In this document: positions 1 through 12,701 of the stretch, piece after piece
Layout of the letters: each line of letters starts with the position of its first letter
Position numbering within the stretch: the stretch's first letter is position 1
Assembly: GCA_022828595.1 (NCBI GenBank)
Contig: JAKGHH010000003.1
Location: 12,462,934 to 12,526,933 of the forward strand
DNA length: 64,000 nucleotides
Reading direction: 5' to 3'
Origin: Nelumbo lutea
Taxonomy: Eukaryota > Streptophyta > Magnoliopsida > Proteales > Nelumbonaceae
The notes under the pieces: generated by a model
What the model saw: only the letters and a program-made list of their open reading frames with translations
Database searches by the model: none
What the model was told of the DNA's origin: nothing
Made by a program: the position numbers and the translations under genes

Positions 1-560
1 TCGGTTTACTTATTGACTAAACCGAAACCGACCGACCCTGAAGCAAAACCAACCCAAATATGAAGGGTCGATTTATCGGTTTAGTTAGTTTATATATATA
101 TTAAACTAAAATATCTATTTCTAAATATCTACTTATATTTAATTTTATTTCTTTTTAGTTTTTATGCAAAATCAAAATCTATATTTAAATCGATTAGTTT
201 TTTATGCAAAACTGATTTTTTTTGTCAATATATATTTAAACTTATACAAAACTGAATTAAATATTGTACAATGGTATTATATTTGTATTGGTTTTACTTT
301 TTTGTTTTATCATAAATAACCAATTTTTTCAAAGTTCAAACAAAACACAAATAAAATATAGCAACACTTAATTTATAGGGTAGGAACTAATTAATAATTA
401 CTTAAACATATAAGATCAGTTCGATTCGGTTTTCATGTAACCGAGTTGTCGGTTTATTTTCTTATACAAACCAAAACCAACTGGTGGTTTTGAAAAACCA
501 ACCAACACGTGTTGAGTTGGGCCGGTTTGGTTAGTTTGGTCGATTTGACATTTAATGTGG
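1..560. repeat. Degenerate C-G-G-T-T-T-rich dispersed repeat, truncated by the window edge
   Basis: Both ends are rich in variants of cggttt / aaaccg, with an AT-rich middle. The right end reads like the edge of a hAT-type MITE (gtggacaccctaa). The left end lies outside the window, so TIRs and target duplication cannot be tested. No coding capacity is seen. Confidence 0.35.
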
Positions 561-2522
561 ACACCCTAATTTTCAGTTGGCCAACTCCCCAACCTGACCA
601 AGTCAATTTAGTAGGCCAAATAGCCTACAACCAAACCAAACCAATTCATGAACACTCATAATTTCAGCTAAATTAATAATCTCGTCTCTAATAAATAAGA
701 ATAGTTTAATATCCAATAATTATTGAAAATTTATAGCTAAAATACACAATTATTGAAAATATATTGATAATGAAAAAATACAACAATTACAATATTACAA
801 AAATACAATAAGTACTAAAAATATATTAACTTAGTCAATAAATAGTATACTCTCAAATAATAGTTTAATCTTTAATAAATATTTATCAATAAGTTATAAA
901 AAAATACAATAAATTAAATTTAAAATTTCCAATAATAGCAGTTTAATCTCCAATAATTGTTGAAAATTTTCTGTTAAATAACAAAACAAAATAAATTTAT
1001 ACATGACCATTGAAAATACATTTATGAGAAAAAACAATAAATAATTATTTAAATACAAAAATTATTAATTTCAGTATATATAATTACATAATACACAAAT
1101 TAAGAGTTTAAAATTATTATTAATAAATATTAATTTTTTGAAAGTTATTTTCTTGAATTATTACTTGACATAAGTGAAGTTAGCTATTTACAATATTATG
1201 TGAAAATATTAAATTATTATTAATTTCAATATTATGTTGTAATTATTTTTCTACTTTTTTGAATTTTTTAAATTTGATACATAATTTTGTTACTTTAACC
1301 ATTTAAAATATAGTTATGATAAATATTTAGTTATTTAGATATTTAAATAGTCTATAAAACATTAATTTTTTTTGTTATTTGAATTTTATTTATTTAAAGC
1401 TATTACATATTATTAAATATTTAAAAAACATTTAAGTTGATAGTTTGGAAAAACATAATTTAAATTGTTAGTACATAATTTCGTGATATATTTTGTAAAA
1501 GTATAAGTGTTTTTTTTTTTAATAAATATTTTAAAGTTATTACATAATTTTGTTAGAAATTTAAATAATTCTTATTGTTTTTTTAATGAAACTTTCTTTA
1601 GATAGATATAGATAAGAAGTAGGGGAGAGGATAAATAGAAATTAGAGATAATTTAGGAGAGAAATTCTTTATTAAATTAGATATAACTTTGGAGATAAAT
1701 AGGAATTAGAGATAATTTTTAAGATAAATAGGAATTATAGATAATTTTGAAGAAAATAGGGAATAGTGGGGGAAGGTAGTTTAGGAGAATTTTTAGGAGA
1801 AGAGATTATTTAGGTTACTGGAAAATTGCATCTCATTGAATGTCTTGAAAGTGACAAGAAATAAATAAAAAATAAAAAAGAGAAAATTTCTTCACCGCTT
1901 CGTTTTAATATATATATATAGGTTCACCACTTCGTTTTATATCAAATCACTATCGAACCACTCACCCAAACTCTATATAATTCAGAGTTATTTATATTCA
2001 CTCAGATCGATCTGAGTTTTATTTGTGTTTTCACAACCCATGTGCGTATTCCTAAGAGCATGAATTTAAAATCCAACAACTTCAATAACCCAAACCATAA
2101 TCCTCTTCCTACATGTATAGGCAATCACATCTGATCTTCATCAGTCAACAGCCTAGTCAATGAAGTTCTTTCAAAGGTTTTTTCCTCTTCTTAAGTTAAT
2201 CCATGTGTTAGATAGAATGATGAGATTGGGGGATGAGGATTTTTCATCTTGATATTGATGTAAATCTCTATTTGCATGAGATAATACTAAGAGAATTTGG
2301 GGAACAAGGAATCTCATGTTAACGGTGAATTTAATCTGAAACGTGATTGTTTCTTTGAATTCAGTTCTCATACCGAGCTATTCACTCTCTCTTCTCTCCC
2401 TGCATAACTTTTCTTTTAGAATAGAATAAGAATTAGGCAAATGAATAATCTTGTTCTAATGGGTAATTTGCGTCTGAAGGTTTTCATTGATGCTACCAAT
2501 GCTTCTTTATTTCAATGATAGC
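561..2522. other. AT-rich intergenic DNA, no gene seen
   Basis: The sequence is very AT-rich and has no ORF that resembles a protein. Short purine-rich direct repeats (variants of taggaattagagataattt) occur at about 1670-1745. I see nothing else to annotate. Confidence 0.5.
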
Positions 2523-3485
2523 TGATGAGGGAAGATTTGGCCCTCCAGTGAAATTGTGACACGTGGCACCTCGTGACAACTAGGCAAACACCCAGGCAAC
2601 AACTTATGAAGTTGGTGACCCACCCGGGCACCGGTCTGGCTAGCCTGGCGCGCGGCCTGTGTGACCTGGACGACCTGGATCAGCCTAGCACATGATCCGA
2701 CCTAGCCACCTATAAGACGCCCACCGATAAACTCAGCATGCATACCCCGCAAGCTCGATAACTCACCAAGGAGCTTGCCAAGGAGCTCGGTAGCTCGCCA
2801 CAAGCAGCTCGGCATAGCTCCCCCGGGCAGCTCGCCACTTGTAGGGTAGCTCGGTACAGGAGTAGTTTGGCATATCGTAGGAAGATCTCCTATTTGACAA
2901 CTTGGCCTAGACATCGACCCGACGACTAACACAGGCGCCAACCTGACAACCTGGCCCAAACACCGACCCGCCGACTAAAGCAGACGCTGCCCTGACAACC
3001 TGGCCTAGGTGCCGACCTGGCCGCCTGACACAAGAGCCAGCCTGACGACCTCGAGGAGTTCACCACTCTACCCCAGTTCTGACGGGATGTGACAAGTCTT
3101 ACCGTTTGGAGGCTTTTCACCCACCTAACCCGCGAGGACTCTGGTATATAAAGACCTTACCCCCCAAAGGGGGGGAGGATGGAAAAAATGGAGGTAATTC
3201 CTGCTCTCTAGCTCTCTCGTTTCTCCAGTATCATCTTCAAAGCTCTCTACAATCAGAGTGTTAACTTAAGCGTCGGAGAATCCCCGCCGGTAAAATACCC
3301 CTGGGTCCTCTGATTCAATTCTCACAGGTCCCTCAGCTCCCGTCACCTACAAAGAGGAGGAAAAGGTGGAGTTCTCGCAGGTCCCTTAGCTCCCACTACC
3401 TACAAAGGAAAGAATATCACCTCATTCAGAGGGCAGTTGGGTTGTGCTGCACCAGGGAGCTCCACCATTCTCTGAGTCACAAGCC
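2523..3485 (+). mobile_element. LTR-like segment, probably a solo or truncated gypsy LTR
   Basis: The segment opens with tgatgagggaagatttggcc, which resembles the start of the complete gypsy LTR at 39631 (tgatgaagggtgatttgacc). It has a TATA-like ggtatataaag at about 3150, followed by a GC-rich leader with acttaagcgtcggag, matching acttaagcatcggag in the other LTR. It therefore looks like an LTR of a related lineage, with promoter and R region. I find no partner LTR, primer-binding site or clear target duplication, and its right edge is blurred by the adjacent minisatellite. ORFs across it are chance. Confidence 0.5.
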
Positions 3486-3489
3486 GCCT

Positions 3490-3935
3490 AGTAGGGAGCT
3501 TACCACCAGGTAGCTCTCCACCAGGGAGTTTGCCACCAGACAATTCTCCACCAGGGATCTTGCCACCAGGCAGTTCGCCACCAAGTAGTTCTCCACCAGG
3601 GAGCTCGCTATCAAGCAGTTCGCCACCAGGGAGTTCGTCACCAAGTAGTTCTCCACCAGGCAGTTTGCCACCAAGCAATTCGCAACCAGGCAGTTCGCCA
3701 CCAAGGAGCTCGCCACTAGGCAATTCGCCACTAGGGAGCTCGCCACCAGGCAGTTCACCACCAAGCAGTTCGCCACCAGGGAGCTCGCTACCAGGCAGTT
3801 CGCCACTAGGCAATTCGCCACCAGGCAGTTCTCCACCAGGGAGCTCGCCACCAGGCAGTTCTCCACCAGGGTGCTCGCCACCAGGCAGTTCTCCACCAGG
3901 GAGTTCGCCACCAAGTAGCTCATCACCAAGGCACG
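3490..3935. repeat. 15-bp minisatellite (Pro-Pro-Gly-Ser-Ser phase)
   Basis: Tandem array of a 15-bp unit, roughly gccaccaggcagttc, with about 27 imperfect copies and a partial 30-bp higher-order alternation (tccaccaggga versus gccaccaggca). Because the unit is a multiple of three and lacks stops, long ORFs open on both strands (PPGSS repeats on plus, GGELP on minus). These are a by-product of the repeat, not a gene. The array directly continues the LTR-like segment and may have grown inside it. Confidence 0.85.
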
Positions 3936-4974
3936 TCACCACCGGGTCAAATAACGAGGTAGTTAGCCAAAAAAAATTTATACATTACAAAAAATGGTAC
4001 ATGACCAAAAACGATTACATCAATAGCAGACCAAAGATATTGATTTTAGTGTTCTATTTCATCTCAGTGGCTGGCGGCAACGACATCGTTGCTTGATTGG
4101 GTTTTCAGTTTCAGAGGTCGTCGAACCACCCATATTGGCCATCTGATTTCCTCTCAGTAAAAGTTGGCAAGAATGATGCTTAAAACAGAGTTTTAATGGT
4201 CGCCACTCGCCATAGTCAAATATCGGCATCCATTTCTTTTCCGACGGTGGTTGTCTTCTTCTCTTTAGGTGCCGTTTGAAGATGTAGTGGTGGTGGCAAC
4301 TGTACTGTTTTGCTTTGATAGGGTTTGAAATGAGTAGGGTTTTTGGGTCAAATATGAGGGGCGCATTTCTGAGATAGTGCAGTGCAGAGTTGTAAACATT
4401 AATAGAAGGGTAAAATAAGTACCCCACAAAAAATAGAGGGGTAAAATGGTGAAATTACTGACATGGTCTCTTTCCATTATATATATGTTTGCTTTTATTT
4501 ATTTACTTGTTATTTAGTTGTTAGTAGGGATTGTAGGTAGGGACAATGCAAAGCGGAAAGTAGGGGTGAGCAAATAGTTAGGTTCTATTCAGAAAATGAA
4601 AGCTATTTCAATCTGTCACCATGTAGGGGTTGGTTTTGAATCCTTGGAATCGATTCCCCCAGGCCTGGGTTCCAAAACCTAGGGGTTTAACCTATCTAAA
4701 TTGACTCAAAAAAGAGGCCTTGGTTGGCCTCAATGGAACTTGCTTTGAAATTAATACAAAATACATTGAGGATGTAAGCATCTGAACCCAAAGTGCTGTT
4801 CCTTACAAAGGCCATCATATCACTTGATCATTGAATCATTTAAATGGTTTGATCTTTTTCTTTTCAATTTAATATTTGAATGCATATAATAAATAGTGTA
4901 AAAGATAATACTTTCAAAATTTAAATTATAATAATAAATTTTGAACTATATTATTATTATTATCATTATTATTA
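3936..4974. other. Intergenic DNA, no gene seen
   Basis: Non-coding sequence with a short repeat-like block at about 4550-4740 and AT-rich DNA next to the LINE tail. ORFs of 70-122 codons on the minus strand show no recognisable protein character. Confidence 0.45.
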
Positions 4975-5214
4975 TTATTGAAAACGGTAATGTAATTTTA
5001 TTTAGCACAGAGAAATGAAAACAAATTGCAATTCAGACCCAAGAAGGCAGTCTAAACTGCAACCGGGATTACAATCTCCACTAGGAGCAAGACTGAAACA
5101 AAACGGGCAAGCTAAGATCTCTGAACTCCCAGAAATGGAAATCCAAGAAATCAGCTTACCCACAACCCTCTGGATTGCATCATCAAGACCCTTAACATCA
5201 GTTGTGATTATCTT

Positions 5215-8200
5215 CTACAATAGCTTCCCTCTCTTACTTAGACCCTTCAACTTCCAGCTACAAAGGTGTTCCTTAACTGATCTCGGCATGACCCACTTAG
5301 CACCCAAAACTTTAAGAAAATGCATCCAAATTTGAAAGGAGAATGGACAATGAAGACATAAATGCTCTGTAGTTTCTATAGCAGTCACACAAAGAACACA
5401 ATTTGAATCCAGAATTGGAATGCCTCTCCTCAACAGGTTAGACCTGGAAAGGCATTTGTCAAGGGCCACCAAATCAAAAAATTAGATTTTGAGGGGCTCA
5501 TAGGATTCCAAATCTGAATAGCTAGGAAATCAGAATGCCCCACACTATATAATTTAGCAGCCATGGACTTCACAGAAAAAACACCATTCGACTTCCATTT
5601 CTAGCACCACATATCATCCCCAAGCACATCAATCTTTTGATTATGAAGAAGAGTCATCAACTCCAAGAATTCATCCGACTCCCAATCAAACAAATTCCTC
5701 CTTAAGAGAGGGGACCAAGACACTGAATTCTCAAGCAAAGAGAAGTAATTAGCCACAACAGCCTCTTGGTTGACAGCACATCTAAAAAGGTAAGGGAAGA
5801 AACCAACAAGGGTGCCTTCCAAACACCATTTATCCTTCCAGAATTTTGTTCTATCACCTTCACCCACATTCACAAAAATCCCTTCCCAGAAAATAGGAAA
5901 GTTTCTCATAATTCCTTTCCACAAAGAATTACCCCAATTTGGAGGGGGGTCTCTAGTTTTCCAGTTTCCCCAATGAACCCCATATTTTTCAGAAATAAGA
6001 AATCTCCACCAAGCATTCCTCTCAGCCGAGAATCTCCAAACCCATTTGCACAAAAGAGCAGTATTGAAATTCTTCAATTTCCTTATTCCTAGACCACCTT
6101 CGGCTTTAGGTTAGGGAGACAAAATTGGTCCCAATTAACTAGATGAACCCTGTTATCCTCCTCCCAACCCCTCCAAAGGAAATTCCTTTGAAGCTGTTCC
6201 AGTCTTTTAGCAACTCCAACTGGGATAGGGATTAGGGATGGAAATAAGTTGGCAGATTTGAGAGCGTACCTTTGATCAAGGTTACCCTTCCTCTAAAAGA
6301 GAGGTATTTAGCCTTCCAAGATGAAAGTTTCCTCTCCATTCTTTCAATGACTGGATCCCAAATCGAGGAAGAGAGCCAATTAGCCCCTAAAGGGAAACCC
6401 AAATACTTCACAACAATAAAATCAGTCTTACAAACCAAAACCACAGCACACTCCTCTAAGTTATAAACCTGCCCCACTGGAATGATAAAGCTTTTGTTCA
6501 TATTCACCTTTAGCCCAGAAACCACCTTAAACCAGATTAAAATTCCAAGAATGAGATCCAACTGGGACAGAGGTGCATCCACAAAACACAAAGTATCATC
6601 AGTAAACTGGAGAATATTAACCTTTTCTCCCTCCAGACAAATAGCAAAGCCTTCCCAACTACCAGCTTTAGCTGCCTTCTTACAAAACAGGGTGAGAATT
6701 TCCATCACACAGATAAAAAGCAAAGGAGACAGAGGGTCCCCCCACCTCAGCCCCCTAGAACTTTCAAAAAAACCTGCTGATTGGCCATTAATCAAGACTC
6801 AAAACTTAGGAGAGGTTGTATAGACTTTGATCCAATTCCTCCACTTCTTCCCAAAATTCATATGTTGCAAAACCGAATCAATGCACCTCCAGTTAACATG
6901 ATCATAAGCGTTCTCAATATCTAGCTTGCATATTGAACTTGGAACTCCCTCTCTTCTTCTTGAGTGAATTAATTCATTAGCAACGAGGACTGAATCAAGC
7001 ATTTTCCTACCGGACAAAGGCACTTTGATTATTAGAAATGACACTTCCTAACATCCCTTTCATTCTCTCAACAAGGACTTCAGCCAGAATCTTATAAAAA
7101 CTGTGAAGGAGACTAATTGGCCTGAAGTCTTTGACATTCACAACCCCTTCAATCTTTGGGATAAGAGTGATGAAGGTAGCATTTAAACTTCTTTGGAAAG
7201 AGGCATTGGCATGAAAAGCCTAAAAGACATTCATAATGTCTTACTTTACAGTGTCCCAGCATTTAATGTAGAACAAATTGGTAAGGTCATCCGGAGCAGG
7301 CGAATTATCAGCCGTCATCAGGGAAATAACATATCTGATTTCCTCCTCTGAGAAAGGCATCTCAATGTACAGCTTTTGATCCCCACTTAACTGCTTAAAA
7401 TGGAGATTTTTGGGGAAAGGTCTAAGAGCCCAAGATTCTATGTAGAGCTTTTTATAAAAACTTGTTGCCACCCCCTTTATATAAGCATCAGATTCCCCAA
7501 TCTTACCTTCCCATTCCAGCTTAGAAATAGAAGAGACCCTCAATCTAGCATTTGCCATCTTATGAAAGAAATGGGTATTTTTGTCCCCCTCTTTCATTCA
7601 CCTCACTTTAGCCCTCTGCCTCCACTTAATTTCATCCTCTACTGCCAATTTGTCATACCTTAGCTTTGCTTGGGATCTCTTGAGCCTGCTTTCCTCGAAA
7701 ATAGGGCCAACCTCTTCAGCTGAATCAACTTCCTCAATGATACTCAATAGGGCTCGCTTTTCAGTTTCTGACTTCAATGAGATTCCCTTTTTCAAGAGTT
7801 TTAATTTCTCTTTTACTGCACCAAGTTTTCTTGCCAAGATATAAGAAGCAGTACTTTCCACCTGCAACCCACTCCACACATCCCTCAAAATTTGAATAAG
7901 ATTTGCTTCTTCAAACCAGGAGTTCTCCATCTTGAACGGGCTTTGACTTTGTCTCGAAAACCACAAATCAACCGGATTGGAGAGTGGTCAGAAACTGGTC
8001 TAGGGAGAGCAATCTGTCTGAAATAAGGAAACAAATCCTCTCAACTTTGAAAGACCAAGAATCTATCTGGTCTCACTAAGGTAGGAGAATCTTGATTATC
8101 CATCCAGGTGAACCGACTACCCTGAAGAGGAAGATCCATCAGATCAGAGCTGTTAATAAAGTCTACAAATTGGAGCATCTCTCTAGATCTCCTACATCTA

Positions 8201-8673
8201 GTACTCTTTTCTTCAGCAGAAAGGCAAACATTAAAATCACCTCCAATCACCCAAGGGATAGACAAATTGGCCCTCACCCCTGCCAATTCCTCCCAAAACT
8301 CATTTCAATGGCTTCTATCCGTAGGGCCATAGACATTTGTAACCTGACAGACATTATTATTAGTAAATTTCAACACCAATGATACTGAGAAATTTCCAAC
8401 ATGAGCAGAAACAAGAATACAAATAGAGGGATCCCAAAGATTCAACAAACCCCATGCGCTACCTACAGCCATTTTTTCTTTCCACCTGACCTCACCCCAA
8501 ATGCTTCTGACAATAGCAGCATCCATATACTCCAATTTGGTTTCTTGCAGCATAATTAACTTTGAGGCCGACTTCTTCAAAGATGCACAAACCACAACTC
8601 GTCTTCTTCCCGAACACAATCCTCTAACATTCCACGATACAATTTTCAAATCCATATGAGACATGAGAAGCAA
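5215..8673 (-). pseudogene. LINE ORF2 remnant: endonuclease, reverse transcriptase, zf-RVT
   Basis: Read on minus from 8673. The AP-endonuclease part begins with KIVSWNVRGL, followed by LQETK, TNVYGPTD and GGDFNVCLSAEEKS (8041-8673). The linker has GDKNTHFFHKMANAR (near 7590). RT blocks are LDIENAYDHVNW (about 6900), SSRGLRWGDPLSPLLF (about 6760) and FTDDT (about 6620), where FTDD replaces the usual FADD/YADD catalytic box. The C-terminal part has a WKDKW-type segment (5601-6077) and CVLC...EHLCLHC (5215-5472), typical of zf-RVT. At least seven frame changes or stops separate the pieces, so no functional protein can be made. In the family, this ORF nicks target DNA and reverse-transcribes the element RNA. 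Confidence 0.85.
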
Positions 8674-9555
8674 ATCAGCAAAACCCCCTACCTAAACTCA
8701 AACTTTTTTCCCTCCTCTGTCTGTCCCCTCACTACACCCCGCCTTGTCATTAAGCCCCCAAGTTAGCCTCATCATTTCCCTGCTCCTCTTCGAATTAGCT
8801 CCCCCTTTCTTAGCTGAAAGCTTCCCTCTCTCCAACAGGACCCTATGTTCAATCCCCTCCAAGAACTTGATTGTTTAATCCTCCAATCCCTCCATCGGCA
8901 CACCAAGGAATTTGCCCAAGCCCAGCAATTTAGAAGAAACCCAAGAAGAAGAAGGCGGATTATCAGGCTGCATACCATCCTGAAGCAACAGATTGGAGTT
9001 CCTACCTCTAAAGTCATTCATCTGAATAACACTTCCAGTTCTCTTTCGAGTATCACCTACTCTCTCCCTCCCTTCCTCATTGCTTCTCTAAAGGAAATCC
9101 TCTCCCCTCTCTTCCACCGTATCAGTGGACTCCACCACAACAATAGATTCTGCTTACACAAAGTTATCTTCCATTCTCGCCGCTATCACGTCTTGCATTT
9201 CCAAGCTAGAATTCTCCAGCAGCTGAGGAGAACATGAGCGCAAAGAGTTGAGATGCTGGCTAAGACTCTCATGATCATTGCCCCTGCCGTTTGGCTCCAC
9301 CCAATGTGACAGATGCATGCGCCCAAGGTTCGCCGCATTAAAGAGTTGACTGGAGCTAGTGGGCTCCCCAAGACCTGGAGTATAGACATCTTTTCTTCGG
9401 AAAAGAGACTTGGGCTCACTTAAAGCTTTGGGCCTAGGCCCACTATTAAACCTCCGTTATTGGCCCTTACCCAGGTTTAAGTGATTTAACTGGGCTTTCT
9501 AACTTCTTATTAAAGCCTCCTGCCCCCCTAATAAAGTCTCCTAACCCAAGCAGGA

Positions 9556-11013
9556 CTAGAAGACGGGGCTCTGACATTTGTCTTTACCAGTCTTCGGCGC
9601 AAAATCTTCCAAGGGAGCTACGTTCATCTCTATCAGACACTCCTTAATTAAATTTTTTAACTCCTTTAATCCTAGACCTTGCCCAAAAACCCCTTCATCT
9701 GAGATTTGAATTCCAGCATCAAGGCTTTTTCTAGAAGGCACATCCTAACCCTTCATCTCATCCGTGATCGGATGCTTCAAAATAAAGCGCACCCTTTCTT
9801 CTTCTCCTTCTCTAGTCACCGGAAAACCCCCTCCATCTGAGATTTGAATTCCAGCATCAAGGCTTTTTCTAGAAGGCACATCCTAACCCTTCATCTCATC
9901 CGTGATCGGATGCTTCAAAATAAAGCGCACCCTTTCTTCTTCTCCTTCTCTAGTCACCGGAAAACCCCCTTCATCTGAGATTTGAATTCCAGCATCAAGG
10001 CTTTTTCTAGAAGGCAAATCCTAACCCTTCATCTCATCCGTGATCGGATGCTTCAAAATAAAGCGCACCCTTTCTTCTTCTCCTTCTCTAGTCACCGGAA
10101 AACGTGTCGGTGAGCCAAGATTAACTTGGGTTCCCTTACAGGGATTCTGCTTCTGCGGAGACTCGTCCACGCCTTCCAACACTAGGGATTTTGAAGTATC
10201 CGAGATCACATTCGCCTGCATCTGAGGAATTTTGACCCCCCTTTCTCCCACTTTCCATCTACTCATAGTCGGCAAGAGCTCAGGCCAAATTTGAACTGAG
10301 AATAGGGACTCTCCAACCGCCACCTCCACCCAATTCGTAATAGCTTCAAATGTACAAACTTTCATTCTAACCCATTCGCAAGTAGCGACTTCTGAACGGG
10401 AGTCATCAGTTTCAGTGAAGCCCCCACACACGTCTCCAATAGCTTTAATCATGCTTGGGCACTAGAGAAGAAGTGGGAGGCCAAAAACCCTAATCCAAAT
10501 GGAATCCGAACAATCCGTCTCAGCTTCAACTTCCGGGTAGAAACACCCCACACTCGCGCCCCACCAATCCAGAAGAAGAGGATTCCCGTCCATTTGCCAC
10601 GGCCCCTGGCGCAAGATCCATTCAGCTTCAGCTCTGGAAGGACATATGAACAAGAATAAGTCATCTGCCATCTTTTTCACCCTAACTCCCCACACCCCCT
10701 CCACGTACTAGCCACCCATGATTCCACCTCTCTAGCTCCCCCCCCCCCGTCGGAATCTCCCCACCAGACACTTCCGCAGGAAGTCCCTCCTCGCTTCTAC
10801 TGCTTGACCTTCTATGATCACCACCAACTTATTTTCCAACTTTCTCACCTCCAAAGTGCCAAAATCCGGCCAAGCACCAACTGCTGCCACCTTACTATAA
10901 GATACATTAGATTTGGTCCTCGCATCAACCCCCCTTTTTCGAGACCAATTTCTGGCTTCCCATCTCTGTTTCCCGCCCGGTGGAAACCTGGAAGAAGATC
11001 TACAGTACATCAC
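9556..11013 (-). pseudogene. LINE ORF1 remnant with DUF4283-like domain
   Basis: On minus, from 11013, a basic N-terminal part leads to KLENKLVVIIEGQAVEARR. A DUF4283-like block follows: DLFLFICPSRAEAEWILRQG, then GPWQMDGNPLLLDWW and IWIRVFGLPLLLW. This is the RNA-binding-like domain found in ORF1 of plant LINEs. The frame shifts at about 10460-10700 and continues at 10452-10021 (SEVATCEWVRMKVCTFEAI). It ends in a stop that lies within a 138-bp tandem triplication. Function in the family is binding of the element RNA; this copy is broken. Confidence 0.7.
9685..10098. repeat. 138-bp tandem triplication inside the LINE
   Basis: Three almost identical copies begin at about 9685, 9823 and 9961. 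The marker aaggctttttctagaagg recurs at 9721, 9859 and 9997, giving an exact 138-bp period (46 codons). Each copy contains the same in-frame TAG on the minus strand. The near identity means the duplication is younger than the rest of the decay in this LINE, or has been homogenised. Confidence 0.9.
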
Positions 11014-11040
11014 ACTAATTCCACGCCATTATTATTATTA

Positions 11041-12091
11041 TTAAACAAAAACATGTTCCATAAATAGACCCTAAAACCACTAAGGCAAGAATCAGACTTT
11101 CACAGGATAGATTCCAATTTTTATCTTGGAATCGAATCAAACAGGTCCATGCTCAAAGTGCAGGGTGAGGCCCACTGGCCAGGCCACATGGGAGTGGTGT
11201 GGAGTTACCATCTCGGTCACATGTTCATTGGCCCCTCTGCCTCCCAGAAAGAAACGTGAAAACAAACTCAGACACCTCTGTACATCACGAACTAGCCTAA
11301 GTTGCCATACTGATACAAATATCCATGGGGCCATAATTTCTTTTCAGTTATTGTTAGTCCCTCTTTCTATTTCAACCCCCCACCACCTTAAAGGATTTAA
11401 AATGCATTTCAAAGGCAATTATTCTCACTTTTTGAACCCCCGACTCTGTTTGGTAAGAGCTCAAATACAAAAAGTTCTATATTTCTATACAAATACAAAT
11501 ATGTTCACTGTATACAAAATTTTTAAACTTTATGTTTGCATCGTACATATTTTTATTTGTATTTGTACTCTCTCCAAAATGAGCTTTAAGTTCAAGGCAT
11601 AAGAGAGAAGTCTGGCATTTAGGCTAAGTTTGTTTTTATATAAAATAGGAGACAAAATTGAGGGAAAGTTACCTTCAAACACAATCTAAAGATGGAGCAT
11701 TTGAAGATTTGTGAAAATAAAACCGTTTTTCTTTTGTGCTTAAAAATTTGTGAATGACTTCACCTGGTGCCTACAAAAAGAAAAAGAGTCCATTGAAGGG
11801 ATATGGATTCTCCGTGTTAGAAGTTAGTATCCATGCTTGTGTTGATTATAAAATGTCAAGTAAGGATTTCAAAACTCAGTCTTAGTCGCTTATTGCAAAT
11901 CCTTGGATTATGCAAATGTTCAAGAATCTTCTTGGATTAGTTGAGTTTTAGAAAGATTTAAGTCTTAGACGAGTTTTATTTCCTTTTTATTTAGAATAAA
12001 TATATGATGCCAAACGCTTGGATTTTAACTGCCTTGGCTGAGCGGCTTCAAAGAAGTTACTAAAACTAGATTCACTCAGCTCGATATAAGC
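11041..12091. other. Intergenic DNA, no gene seen
   Basis: No protein-like ORF, RNA gene or defined repeat is recognised. A 158-codon plus-strand ORF at 11126-11602 has no domain character and low-complexity hydrophobic stretches. Confidence 0.4.
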
Positions 12092-12308
12092 CAAGGTTCA
12101 AAGTATTGATACGTATCGGCTGATATGTATCATTCTGGGACTCTTCTAATACACCCTATAATGGGTGTATCGGAGGTCTGACTGGTTCAGGGGATGGAAG
12201 AGACCTAAATCGGACCCCCTGAACCAGCTTCAGAAAAATAAAATAAAAAATAAATAGTATCAATTCGCCCGATATGCCCATATTGGCATATCGATATTTT
12301 GAACCTTG
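12092..12308. mobile_element. hAT-type MITE, 217 bp, copy A of the caaggttcaaagtat family
   Basis: The terminal inverted repeats are caaggttcaaagtat at the left and atattttgaaccttg at the right. It is flanked by a perfect 8-bp target-site duplication, atataagc, at 12084-12091 and 12309-12316. Eight-bp TSDs are characteristic of hAT transposition. No coding capacity. Related copies lie at 51572-51797, 33382-33609 and about 32395-32604. Confidence 0.88.
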
Positions 12309-12701
12309 ATATAAGCGTCCTTGGGCTTTCATGGTTCTTCATCAAACATAGCTTCACGACCATTGGAAAGTCGATTTCTTAGCTAAAATAACAAATAGTT
12401 GAGCTTTCTGGAGTTTTTACTAATAAGTTCTCTGTGGAGTTTACCTTATCAAGCCAGAAGCCACTGCATAAAAACCCTCCCAAAAGGGCACCAGCATTCT
12501 GTTTGGAAGGATTTTTGCATTGATTGAGCTGTGTTGACTAAGCCGCTTGTGAGAAACTGAGACAGCATATCAGAAAGTTGATTCAATGATTTCGCAGCCC
12601 ATGTACCTATTTTTGCTGGCCATATCTGTGATAACCAAGGGGAATATAATGCTAGTTTCAACATCATGAGTCTCCCTTTGTATTTAACATATACGTACGG
12701 A

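Larger units (their letters stand above)
4975..11040 (-). mobile_element. Plant L1-type LINE, decayed, nearly full length
   Basis: On the minus strand the order is ORF1-like DUF4283 protein, APE-type endonuclease, reverse transcriptase and C-terminal zf-RVT zinc-binding region. This is the order expected of plant L1-type non-LTR retrotransposons. The 3' end (low coordinates) runs into an (ATT)n/(AAT)n tail at about 4945-4985. The 5' end is near 11020-11040, where another attattatt run occurs. Many frameshifts and stops split every ORF, so the copy is dead. No exact target-site duplication can be fixed because both ends lie in AT-simple sequence. Confidence 0.85.

Noticed and set aside
3400..4096. 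Long ORFs on both strands encoding PPGSS or GGELP repeats
   Set aside because: They are produced by a 15-bp tandem repeat without stop codons; no non-repetitive domain, start context or splice structure supports a gene.
11126..11602. 158-codon plus-strand ORF
   Set aside because: No domain, no exon neighbours, hydrophobic low-complexity tail typical of AT-rich chance frames.
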